Shown: positions 57,299 to 64,000 of the stretch, piece after piece
Layout of the letters: the number at the start of each line of letters is the position of its first letter
How positions within the stretch are numbered: the stretch's first letter is position 1
Assembly: GCF_036227605.1 (NCBI RefSeq)
Contig: NZ_CP109487.1
Location: 3,298,001-3,362,000, forward strand
Reading direction: 5' to 3'
Source: Streptomyces sp. NBC_01439
GTDB lineage: Bacteria; Actinomycetota; Actinomycetes; Streptomycetales; Streptomycetaceae
Length of the DNA: 64,000 bases
Made by a program: the position numbers and the translations under genes
The notes under the pieces: generated by a model
What the model was told of the DNA's origin: nothing
The model's database searches: none
The model's input: the letters and a program-made list of their open reading frames with translations, nothing else

Positions 57299-58300
57299 AT
57301 GAACGAGACGCAGCTGGACGCACTCGACCAGTGCCTGGTGCACGCCCTCGTGATCGACGGCCGGGCCTCCTTCAGCCGGCTCGCCGAGGTGCTGGAGGTC
57401 TCCGACCAGACCGTCGTGCGCCGCTACCGGCGGCTGCGGACCGCCGGTCTGGTCCGGGTGGTCGGGCTGCCGCAGGGCAGCCGCGTCGGCCTGTTCGAGT
57501 CCTGGCTGCGGGTGCAGTGCGCCCCTGATGCGGCGCTCCCGGTGGCCGAGGCGCTCGCCCGCCGCCCGGACATCGCGTGGGTGACCCTGAACTCGGGCGG
57601 CACCGAGGTCCACTGCATGACACGGGCCCGTACCCGCAGGGACCGGGACACCCTGCTGCTGGAGAAGCTGCCGCGCACCCGCCGGGTGACCGGCATCAGC
57701 GCCCACACCATCCTGCGGAAGTTCTTCGGCGGGCCCGACTCGTGGGCGGGCGTGGACGTACTGCGCCCGGATCAGATCGCGGCCCTGGAACGGCCCGTGG
57801 CCCCGCCCGGGCCGGACCGGTACGCCCTGGACGGGACGGAATCCGCGCTGCTCGCGGTGCTGGGCCGGGACGGCCGCGCCGGGTATCCGGAACTGGCCCG
57901 CGCCACCGGGCTGTCGGAGTCGACCGCCCGCCGGAAGGTGGAACGGCTGCGTGATCTCGGGGCGCTCTTCTTCGACGTGGAGTTCGTCCCCTCGCTCTTC
58001 GGCTACGAGGCCGAGGCGACGATGGTGCTGACCGTCCCGCCGGCCCGGCTGGCGGAGGTGGGGGCCGCGCTGGCGAGCCACCGCGAGGTACCGTTCGCAG
58101 CGGCCGTGACCGGGGCGGCCTCCCTGATGGCGGTGGTCGTGTGCCGGGACACCGACGCGCTGTACACGTACTTGACCGAGCGGATCGGCGCGGTGGAGGG
58201 CGTGGGGCAGGTGGAGGTGATCCCGGCCCTGCGCAGCGTCAAGCGGGCCGGGATGCTCGTGGAGGGCGAGCGGCTGGTGGATCCGCCGCCCGCCCCCTGA
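57299..58300 (+). CDS. Lrp/AsnC family regulator (double HTH-Lrp)
   Basis: A 333-residue regulator, about twice the usual Lrp length. Two winged HTH segments are visible: DQCLVHALVIDGRASFSRLAEVLEVSDQTVVRRYRRL at the start and ESALLAVLGRDGRAGYPELARATGLSESTARRKVERL in the middle, each followed by a ligand-binding RAM-like domain. Starts at 57287 and 57290 are alternatives to the ATG at 57299. Divergent from the exporter gene across about 150 bases; likely its regulator. Confidence 0.88.
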   Translation: MNETQLDALDQCLVHALVIDGRASFSRLAEVLEVSDQTVVRRYRRLRTAGLVRVVGLPQGSRVGLFESWLRVQCAPDAALPVAEALARRPDIAWVTLNSGGTEVHCMTRARTRRDRDTLLLEKLPRTRRVTGISAHTILRKFFGGPDSWAGVDVLRPDQIAALERPVAPPGPDRYALDGTESALLAVLGRDGRAGYPELARATGLSESTARRKVERLRDLGALFFDVEFVPSLFGYEAEATMVLTVPPARLAEVGAALASHREVPFAAAVTGAASLMAVVVCRDTDALYTYLTERIGAVEGVGQVEVIPALRSVKRAGMLVEGERLVDPPPAP

Positions 58301-58319
58301 ACCGGTACCGCCACGGTGC

Positions 58320-60956
58320 CTACCGCAGCAGCACCCCGCCCCCCGCGTCCGTCTCCACCGGGGCCGCGACCAGGCCCAGTTCCGCGGGGGTCGCCAACAG
58401 CGGGTGTGCGGGCAGGATGCGCACCGTGTAGCCGAAGGGCCCCGTACGGTCGAGGGCGAGCGGGCCCTCGTACACCCAGCGGCCCTCCAGATCGGGCCCC
58501 GCGGCCGGCTTGAGCGGGAAGCTCCGCCCGTCCCGGATCACGTCCTGCGGGTCCACCCGGCCGGCGAAGGCCTGCACCTCCACGTCCTCGGGGGTGAGGG
58601 CGTCCAGCGCCACCTGCACGCGCAGGGTGAGGGTGGCACCCAGTTCGGCGGTGCCGCCCACCGGAGCCGCGGCCAGCGTCTCCACGTGCTCGACGGAGAC
58701 CCGCGGCCAGGCCGCCCGGGCCCGCCCCTTCCACCAGGCGAGGTCACGGGCCGCCCCGGCGTCCAGGGCCCGGTGTGCGAGCGCGGCGGGCGTGTAGAGC
58801 CGCTCCACGTACTCCCGGACCATCCGGCCGGCGAGCACCTTCGGTCCCAGCGAGACGAGCGTGCGCCGGACCATCTCGATCCACCGCACCGGGAGCCCGC
58901 TGTGCCCGGCCCGGTCGTAGAACCGGGGCGCGACCCGGTTCTCGATCAGCTCGTAGAGGGCGCTCGCCTCCAGGTGGTCGCGCCGGTCCTCGTCCGCGCC
59001 GAGCCCGTCGGCGGTCGGGATGGCCCAGCCGAAGTCCGGCTCGAACCATTCGTCCCACCAGCCGTCCAGCACGGACAGGTTGAGGCAGCCGTTCAGCGCG
59101 GCCTTCATCCCGCTCGTACCGCACGCCTCCAGCGGCCGCAGCGGGTTGTTCAGCCAGACGTCGCAGCCCGGGTAGAGCTTCTGCGCCATGGCCATGCCGT
59201 AGTCGGGTAGGAAGACGATCCGGTGACGTACCCGCGGGTCGTCCGCGAAGCGGACCAGTTCCTGGACGAGCCGCTTCCCGCCGTCGTCGGCCGGGTGCGC
59301 CTTGCCCGCCACCACGATCTGGACCGGCCGCTCCGGGTCCAGGAGCAGCCTGCGCAGCCGGTCCGGGTCGCGCAGCATCAGCGTCAGCCGCTTGTACGAG
59401 GGCACGCGCCGGGCGAACCCGATGGTCAGCACGTCGGGGTCGAGCACGGAGTCGACCCAGCCCAGTTCGGCCGCGGCGGCCCCGCGCTGGCGCCACGAGG
59501 CGCGCAGCCGGTCCCGTACCTCCTGCACCAGTTGCTCGCGCAGCACCCGCCGCAGGTCCCACACGTCCTGGTCCGGGATCTCGGCGACCGCGTCCCAGCG
59601 CGGGGAGCCGCCGACCGACAGGGCGTCCTCGGTACGACCCGCGCCGATCTGGCGGGCGCCGAGCCGGACCACCTCGGGGGCCACCCAGGTGGGGGCGTGC
59701 ACCCCGTTGGTCACGGAGGTGATGGGCACGTCGGCCGGGTCGAAGCCGGGCCACAGCCCGGCGAACATCTCCCGGCTGACCGCGCCGTGCAGGGTGGACA
59801 CCCCGTTGGCCCGCTGGGCCAGGCGCAGGCCCATCACGGCCATGTTGAACACCCCGGGGTCGCCGCCGGGGTAGGTCTCGGCGCCCAGTTCCAGGATCCG
59901 CTCGACGGGTACGCCGGCCAGTTCGCCGCCCTCCCCGAAGTGCCGGGCGACCAGGGCGCGCTCGAAGCGGTCGATCCCGGCGGGGACGGGGGTGTGCGTG
60001 GTGAACACGGTTCCGGCGCGCACCGCCTCGACGGCCGCGTCGAAGCCGAGGCCCTGCTCCCGCTCCAGTTCCCTTATGCGTTCGAGTCCGAGGAATCCGG
60101 CGTGCCCCTCGTTGGTGTGGAAGACCTCGGGATCGGGGTGTCCGGTGATCCGGCAGTACGCGCGCACGGCGCGCACGCCGCCGATGCCGAGCAACATCTC
60201 CTGGAGCAGCCGGTGGTCGCTGCCGCCGCCGTAGAGCCGGTCGGTCACCTCCCGGGCCGCGGCGTCGTTGTCCTCGACGTCGGAGTCCAGGAGCAGCAGG
60301 GGTACGCGGCCGACGCGGGCCTGCCAGACGTGGGCCTGCAGGGTGCGTCCGCCGGGCAGGGTCAGGCAGACGCGGGCGGGGGTGCCGTCGTCCTGGCGGA
60401 GCAGGCCGAGCGGGAGTTCGTTGGGGTCGAGGACGGGATAGTGCTCCTGCTGCCAGCCGTCGCGGGAGAGCGACTGGCGGAAGTAGCCGTGGCGGTAGAG
60501 CAGGCCCACTCCGATGAGCGGGACGCCGAGGTCGCTGGCGGCCTTCAGGTGGTCCCCGGCGAGGATGCCGAGGCCGCCGGAGTACTGCGGCAGGGCGGCG
60601 GTGATGCCGAATTCCGGGGAGAAGTAGGCGATGGCGGAGGGCAGTTCCGCGCCGTTCTCCTGGCTCTGGTACCACCTCCCGCCGTTCACGTAGTCATCGA
60701 GGTCGGCGGCGGCGACGGCGAGCCGGCGCAGGAAGCGGCGGTCCGCGGCCAGTTCGGCGAGCCGGGTCGCGGAGACCGCGCCGAGCAACCGGACGGGATC
60801 GCCGCCTGCGGCCTGCCAGCCCTCGGGGTCGACGGATTGGAAGAGTTCACGGGTCTCGGAATGCCACGACCAGCGCAGGTTGCGCGCGAGCTCGGTCAGC
60901 TGCAGCAGGGGTTCCGGGAGGACGGGGCGCACGGTGAATCGACGGATAGCCTTCAC
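58320..60956 (-). CDS. glgP: Alpha-glucan phosphorylase
   Basis: An 878-residue PLP enzyme that phosphorolyses alpha-1,4 glucan to glucose-1-phosphate. It belongs to the GlgP-type group with the N-terminal DUF3417 domain (KAIRRFTVRPVLPEPLLQLTELARNLRWSWH). SPEFGITAALPQYSGGLGILAGDHLKAA and the PLP site EACGTSGMKAALNGCLN are family motifs. The GTG at 60956 (VKAIRRF) is the family start with an AAGGTGG site; the GTG at 60965 is too near that site. Only 62 bases separate it from the TnpB-like gene upstream, so its promoter may lie within that gene. It works with GlgX in glycogen breakdown. Confidence 0.94.
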   Translation of the reverse strand: MKAIRRFTVRPVLPEPLLQLTELARNLRWSWHSETRELFQSVDPEGWQAAGGDPVRLLGAVSATRLAELAADRRFLRRLAVAAADLDDYVNGGRWYQSQENGAELPSAIAYFSPEFGITAALPQYSGGLGILAGDHLKAASDLGVPLIGVGLLYRHGYFRQSLSRDGWQQEHYPVLDPNELPLGLLRQDDGTPARVCLTLPGGRTLQAHVWQARVGRVPLLLLDSDVEDNDAAAREVTDRLYGGGSDHRLLQEMLLGIGGVRAVRAYCRITGHPDPEVFHTNEGHAGFLGLERIRELEREQGLGFDAAVEAVRAGTVFTTHTPVPAGIDRFERALVARHFGEGGELAGVPVERILELGAETYPGGDPGVFNMAVMGLRLAQRANGVSTLHGAVSREMFAGLWPGFDPADVPITSVTNGVHAPTWVAPEVVRLGARQIGAGRTEDALSVGGSPRWDAVAEIPDQDVWDLRRVLREQLVQEVRDRLRASWRQRGAAAAELGWVDSVLDPDVLTIGFARRVPSYKRLTLMLRDPDRLRRLLLDPERPVQIVVAGKAHPADDGGKRLVQELVRFADDPRVRHRIVFLPDYGMAMAQKLYPGCDVWLNNPLRPLEACGTSGMKAALNGCLNLSVLDGWWDEWFEPDFGWAIPTADGLGADEDRRDHLEASALYELIENRVAPRFYDRAGHSGLPVRWIEMVRRTLVSLGPKVLAGRMVREYVERLYTPAALAHRALDAGAARDLAWWKGRARAAWPRVSVEHVETLAAAPVGGTAELGATLTLRVQVALDALTPEDVEVQAFAGRVDPQDVIRDGRSFPLKPAAGPDLEGRWVYEGPLALDRTGPFGYTVRILPAHPLLATPAELGLVAAPVETDAGGGVLLR

Positions 60957-61018
60957 GTGTTCCACCTTCGCAGGGGATTACGGATCCGGGCAGTCTCACC
61001 ACGCTGTGCATCCGCGCA

Positions 61019-62644
61019 TCACCGTTCCTGATCAGTGAACATTAGTTGCACTGGCGCGCCCCGAACGGTTTTGGGCGTACTCGGTCCCCGCGTTCTCTTC
61101 CCGCTCGGCGACACGCCTCCGGGGGCGTGGTCCGTTGCGGGTGGGCGGTTTCCGTCACGCCCTCGGACATCACGACCGGCCTGGACGGTCCGATGCCCTG
61201 CACCATCACTCCGGTGATGCAGGGGCGGTGCCGTCCGTCGCCGGATCGGGTGCCCGAGGGCGCGTCGTCCGATCGCGATGCCGGCGGCATCGTGACGGGA
61301 CATCTTGCGTCGTGGGGTGACCAGCGGTTTCTGCCAGTGCTGGCCTCCCCACTGGGAGGTGTAGGCAGGATCGACCACGACGATCACCAGGCCGCTCTCG
61401 GAGGCCATTGACACCAGCCGGGCCTTGAGCTTGCCGGTCGGCATGCCTGAGATGAGCTGTCGGAACCGTTTGTTGCGGCCGTGCTTCTCGCGGGTCTTCT
61501 CGGCGGCGAAGTCCAGGTCTTCCAGACCGATGGCCCTGGCTCCGACACGCTTCGCCCAGTGGAGCAGGCGAGTGATGGCGTGCCTGATCTGGGCATCGCG
61601 GTGATCGGCAGTGCCTGTCAGGTCGTAGTGGAACTGCCTGGGATCGCCGACAGGGTTGCCATGGGTGTCGAGGCGGTACGCGGCGAAGTGGTCGGCATTG
61701 GTGTCCACGCCGACCATGCCCTGAGACCGTGCGGTGATCAGGGGGATCGTCTGCACGACGGGCCGTTGCCAGGACGCGGTGAGGTACCAGCGCCCACGGG
61801 GCGCGTCGAGGTGGATGCGATACGCGACTGCCCGGTTCGCTTCGATCCGGTCGGCCCATTCCTGCCCCCGGTGCGCGAACGCGACCCTGGCCGCGAGAAC
61901 GTACCGGCCGTGCCTGGCGTGCGCGAGGTGGGCGAGCGGGCCGGGCAGCCTGATGCTGACCTCGCCATCGGGGGCGACGCGGATCGTGTCATTCCCAAAC
62001 CGTTTTCCCGACTCTCCGTCACCGGCGAGGAACCAGTGTTCCGTCTCCCACCGTGCCCGCCAATCGGCCTCGGTGAGCTGCGCTTTCTCCAGGTTGTGCC
62101 GGGTGTTGAGCAGACGGCGTCCACCACGAACGACGTGCACGCGTCCTGCTTCCCGGTCAGTACGTGCCTGCTCCAGGCGGTGTTCCAGGGTGGCCAGTCG
62201 TCGGGACTTTTGGAACCACTCGTTCTTGGACCGGTATCCGCCCGCAGCTCTCTTCGTGCCTTTCTCGCCGATCGGCAGGGAGAGCCGCTGCGTCAACGTG
62301 CGGACACCGGCTTCAAGAGTCTGGATGTGAGCGAGCTGGCAGCGACGGGACAGCGCCCACTGATCGTGTGTGGCCTTGGTGATTGTCCCGGCGATCCGCG
62401 ACGACGACTCCTTGGTCAACTCGCGCTTGCGGGTCGCCCACCTGTCCGTGGAGTGCTCGTGCCCATCCGCACACCGGGTCTTGAGATCGCGGGACGCGAG
62501 TGTTCCCTGATGCGAACCGACCAGCCGGAGAACCGTCTCATTCTCGGGTGTCAGGTGCTTGAGTCGGTCCCGTACCGCCACACCGGACGGCCCGAGCGCG
62601 ACGAACGGGTCCGAAATGGTGCGCAGCTTCTTCGGCTCAGTCAT
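61019..62644 (-). CDS. TnpB-like RuvC protein lacking the zinc ribbon (IS200/IS605 accessory type)
   Basis: A 541-residue protein resembling TnpB-related accessory proteins of IS200/IS605-type elements. The RuvC-like acidic residues appear to be D314 (QGMVGVDTNADHF), E375 (AIGLEDLDF) and D452 (SRHDAAGIAIGRR). Between II and III, where TnpB normally has CxxC...CxxC, it reads DPAYTSQWGGQHWQKP with no cysteine. The C-terminus after 470 is a basic low-complexity tail. No TnpA is adjacent and no obvious transposon ends were found. It is the last gene of a run with 4-8 base overlaps. TnpB proteins in general are RNA-guided nucleases, but activity here is inference. Confidence 0.8.
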   Translation of the reverse strand: MTEPKKLRTISDPFVALGPSGVAVRDRLKHLTPENETVLRLVGSHQGTLASRDLKTRCADGHEHSTDRWATRKRELTKESSSRIAGTITKATHDQWALSRRCQLAHIQTLEAGVRTLTQRLSLPIGEKGTKRAAGGYRSKNEWFQKSRRLATLEHRLEQARTDREAGRVHVVRGGRRLLNTRHNLEKAQLTEADWRARWETEHWFLAGDGESGKRFGNDTIRVAPDGEVSIRLPGPLAHLAHARHGRYVLAARVAFAHRGQEWADRIEANRAVAYRIHLDAPRGRWYLTASWQRPVVQTIPLITARSQGMVGVDTNADHFAAYRLDTHGNPVGDPRQFHYDLTGTADHRDAQIRHAITRLLHWAKRVGARAIGLEDLDFAAEKTREKHGRNKRFRQLISGMPTGKLKARLVSMASESGLVIVVVDPAYTSQWGGQHWQKPLVTPRRKMSRHDAAGIAIGRRALGHPIRRRTAPPLHHRSDGAGHRTVQAGRDVRGRDGNRPPATDHAPGGVSPSGKRTRGPSTPKTVRGAPVQLMFTDQER

Positions 62645-62798
62645 TGGCGGCCGCCGCTTCCACGGCTTTCCTCGACCGGTTCTTCGCAGAGCGGTGGCCG
62701 CACCGGCATGCGCAGAACGAGGTCAGGACCTCCACCATGGCGACGGGGATACCCAGCACGAACAGGACGAACAGAGCCTGCCGAGCGCGCTCGGTCAC
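62637..62798 (-). CDS. Small membrane protein with Cys/His cluster
   Basis: A 53-residue protein, below usual annotation length limits. GTG at 62798 overlaps the preceding stop as GTGA, and the gene's own stop overlaps the start of the TnpB-like gene by 8 bases. It has one transmembrane helix (ALFVLFVLGIPVAMVEVL) followed by FCACRCGHR and a basic tail ending AAAAND. The CxCxCxH cluster may bind metal or be modified; there is no family I recognise. Position between tightly overlapped genes supports it as real. Confidence 0.6.
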   Translation of the reverse strand: MTERARQALFVLFVLGIPVAMVEVLTSFCACRCGHRSAKNRSRKAVEAAAAND

Positions 62799-63010
62799 TT
62801 GGCGGCCGACTCAACGTTGGCTACGGCGGTCGACCACTCCCGGCCGGACGCGCCCCGGATGTAGGCCAGCTCCATCCAGCGCTCGTAGACGACGGAGTCC
62901 GAGACGTTCTCGTTGATGACTGCCATCAGCTCGCCCTCGCCGCCGGACGCGACATCGCGTACGCGGCGACGCAGCAGCGGGTGCGGCACGTACTCGTACG
63001 ACTCACTCAT
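62795..63010 (-). CDS. Small conserved Streptomyces protein (module gene 2, copy 2)
   Basis: A 71-residue protein, MSESYEYVPHPLLRRRVRDV, then GEGELMAVINENV and ERWMELAYIRGASGREWSTAV. It is clearly related to the 72-residue protein at 43801-44019. The ATG at 63010 overlaps the end of the preceding small gene. It is followed by the membrane peptide gene with a GTGA overlap. Function unknown. Confidence 0.8.
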   Translation of the reverse strand: MSESYEYVPHPLLRRRVRDVASGGEGELMAVINENVSDSVVYERWMELAYIRGASGREWSTAVANVESAAK

Positions 63011-63179
63011 GGGACAGCTCCTCGCCCGTGGTGCGGAGGAAGCGCTCCCAGCCGACCAGTGCGCGGTCGAGTAGTTCTTGGCTGGGCTCGGGGATGGCCG
63101 CCACCCCCGGCCTGGGGCTGTCAGAGGTGTCGATGCTGAGCCCGCCACGGGCGCAGTTATGGATGACGCGGCTGGTCAC
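63003..63179 (-). CDS. Small hypothetical protein (module gene 1, copy 2)
   Basis: A 58-residue protein starting at GTG 63179 with an AGGGAGCC site, overlapping the next gene by 8 bases. N-terminus VTSRVIHNCARGGLSIDTSD, then SQELLDRALVGWERFLRTTGEE. The second part resembles the 51-residue protein at 43649-43804. Too short for most gene finders. Function unknown. Confidence 0.72.
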   Translation of the reverse strand: MTSRVIHNCARGGLSIDTSDSPRPGVAAIPEPSQELLDRALVGWERFLRTTGEELSHE

Positions 63180-63253
63180 GGGTGGCTCCCTACCGGTATC
63201 AGCGGGTGGTGTGACGACGGTAGGTGCGGACCGACGGCTCGACAGGGAGAGTT

Positions 63254-63277
63254 CCTCCCCCCTTGCCGAGGGGGAGG
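63254..63277 (-). promoter_or_regulatory. Hairpin between the HTH/TPR gene and the small-gene run
   Basis: Arms CCTCCCCC (63254-63261) and GGGGGAGG (63270-63277) with an 8-base loop, followed by a further CCTCCCTC that could form an alternative pairing. In the leftward transcript it lies between the regulator stop and the first small gene and may attenuate or terminate. Confidence 0.5.
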
Positions 63278-63298
63278 GTTCCTCCCTCTGAGGGCGCC

Positions 63299-64000
63299 TC
63301 AGACAGGCACGCCAATGTCCTGCGCAAGTTGCCGGGCATCCCCCTGGACCATGCGCGGGCCAGCCTTCACCAACTCTGGCAGGACCATGCGGGTGTGCAT
63401 GTTGTAGCGGATGGTCTCCGGCGACTCTCGATGCGCCTTCTGCAAGAGGGCGACCGCGGCCACTCCCTCATCCTGGAGGCCGTGGGCGCGAGCCGTCTCG
63501 ATGAGGTGATAGGCGCGGCGCGTGGCCGAGGGCACCCGGTCCAGGTCGAGCGCGGCAGCGATCTCCAGCGCCTTGCGAGGTTGCATCAGGTCGTTGTGCA
63601 TGGTCAATGCGTACGCGTCCACGATGCCCTGCCCGAAGATCAGCCACGGGTGCGCGTAGTCGTCCCCGAGCCGGCCGGCAGCGTCATTGGCCCGGTCCCA
63701 GTACCGCCAGGCATCCCCGGAACGGCCAACCTTGGCGAACGACAGCGCCACGGCCAGCATCAGCAGCCCCCACCGCGCCAGATCCTCCGGGTCGTCCTGG
63801 TGGAGCAGCTGGGCAGCCTGCTCGGCAAGGTCGACGCGGGCCTCTGCGGCCTCGTTCGCGTCCCGATGGATGTGGTTCATGTACCAGGCCGCCGCAGCGA
63901 TCGCCTTCGGGCTGTCGGCGTCCTGCGCCGCCGTCATCGCACGGTCGCCCGTGAGCATGACCAACTCTGGCGTCGGCTGGAAGGACAGAAAGAGCTGAGC
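63299..64000 (-). CDS. Helix-turn-helix/TPR-type regulator, C-terminal part
   Basis: The open frame runs off the right edge; 233 codons are present. The visible part is all-helical, with TPR-like repeats: ARWGLLMLAVALSFAKVGRSGDAWRYWDRAND, HPWLIFGQGIVDAYALTMHNDLMQPRKALEIA and YHLIETARAHGLQDEGVAAVALLQKAH. This is the usual C-terminal half of the long XRE-type regulators abundant in Streptomyces; the DNA-binding part would be beyond the window. It heads the minus-strand run of small genes and the TnpB-like gene. The HTH assignment is inference. Confidence 0.7.
   Translation of the reverse strand, partial: AQLFLSFQPTPELVMLTGDRAMTAAQDADSPKAIAAAAWYMNHIHRDANEAAEARVDLAEQAAQLLHQDDPEDLARWGLLMLAVALSFAKVGRSGDAWRYWDRANDAAGRLGDDYAHPWLIFGQGIVDAYALTMHNDLMQPRKALEIAAALDLDRVPSATRRAYHLIETARAHGLQDEGVAAVALLQKAHRESPETIRYNMHTRMVLPELVKAGPRMVQGDARQLAQDIGVPV

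Noticed and set aside
61019..62644. Complete IS200/IS605 element
   Set aside because: No TnpA gene and no recognisable left or right end; gene overlaps upstream argue against a simple element.

Overview
The window is typical Streptomyces chromosome: GC-rich throughout, GTG and TTG starts with GGAG-type ribosome sites, many 4-base stop/start overlaps (ATGA, GTGA), and families characteristic of the genus (tandem SseB proteins, DUF5919 and TPR helix-turn-helix regulators, Ig-like L,D-transpeptidases, DUF6458, PadR and TetR regulators). The genus is inferred from protein character and gene order; the species cannot be fixed by eye. No rRNA, tRNA, CRISPR array or replication origin was seen.

Region by region. 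1-3.2 kb: end of a peptidoglycan amidase, a cysteine desulfurase, an acyl-CoA thioesterase and a TRIC-like channel. 3.4-9.7 kb: a five-gene oligopeptide ABC transporter operon on the minus strand. 10.1-12.5 kb: two SseB paralogues and a small P-loop ATPase. 12.7-17.6 kb: a tandem glycine riboswitch followed by gcvT, gcvH, glyA and sdaA, a glycine/serine catabolic and one-carbon cluster without gcvP. 17.6-25.5 kb: TetR regulator with divergent DHA2 efflux pump and two palindromic operators, AMIN-like secreted protein, dihydrofolate-reductase-like protein, flavodoxin-like protein with divergent PadR, an EF-hand protein, a decayed cytochrome P450 fragment, and a beta-propeller lipoprotein overlapped by a NodB-like lipoprotein. 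25.5-30.2 kb: HATPase anti-sigma-like protein, enoyl-CoA hydratase and two L,D-transpeptidases.

30.3-52 kb is mostly carbohydrate: glgX, then a surface polysaccharide locus with a CDP-alcohol phosphatidyltransferase, a cytidylyltransferase-like protein, two GT4 glycosyltransferases, a Wzz/tyrosine-kinase-like protein whose P-loop has lost its lysine, a flippase, a polymerase-like membrane protein, a WcaF-type acetyltransferase, gmd and fcl (GDP-L-fucose) and a polyprenyl-phosphate sugar-phosphotransferase. Together they could make, modify, flip and polymerise a fucose-containing exopolysaccharide. Set inside it are HD, NUDIX and DUF5919 genes, a pair of small genes, and a large secreted propeller/LamG protein. 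52.3-61 kb: secreted M4 metalloprotease with P domain, repeat-bearing secreted protein, DHA2 exporter with divergent Lrp/AsnC regulator, and glgP.

61-64 kb is the most unusual part: a tight minus-strand run of an HTH/TPR-type regulator (cut by the window edge), two small conserved proteins, an unlisted 53-residue membrane peptide and a TnpB-like protein that keeps the RuvC acidic residues but lacks the usual zinc-ribbon cysteines. The two small proteins have recognisable relatives in the same order at 43.6-44.0 kb, next to another HTH regulator, so a small-gene module exists twice in this window.
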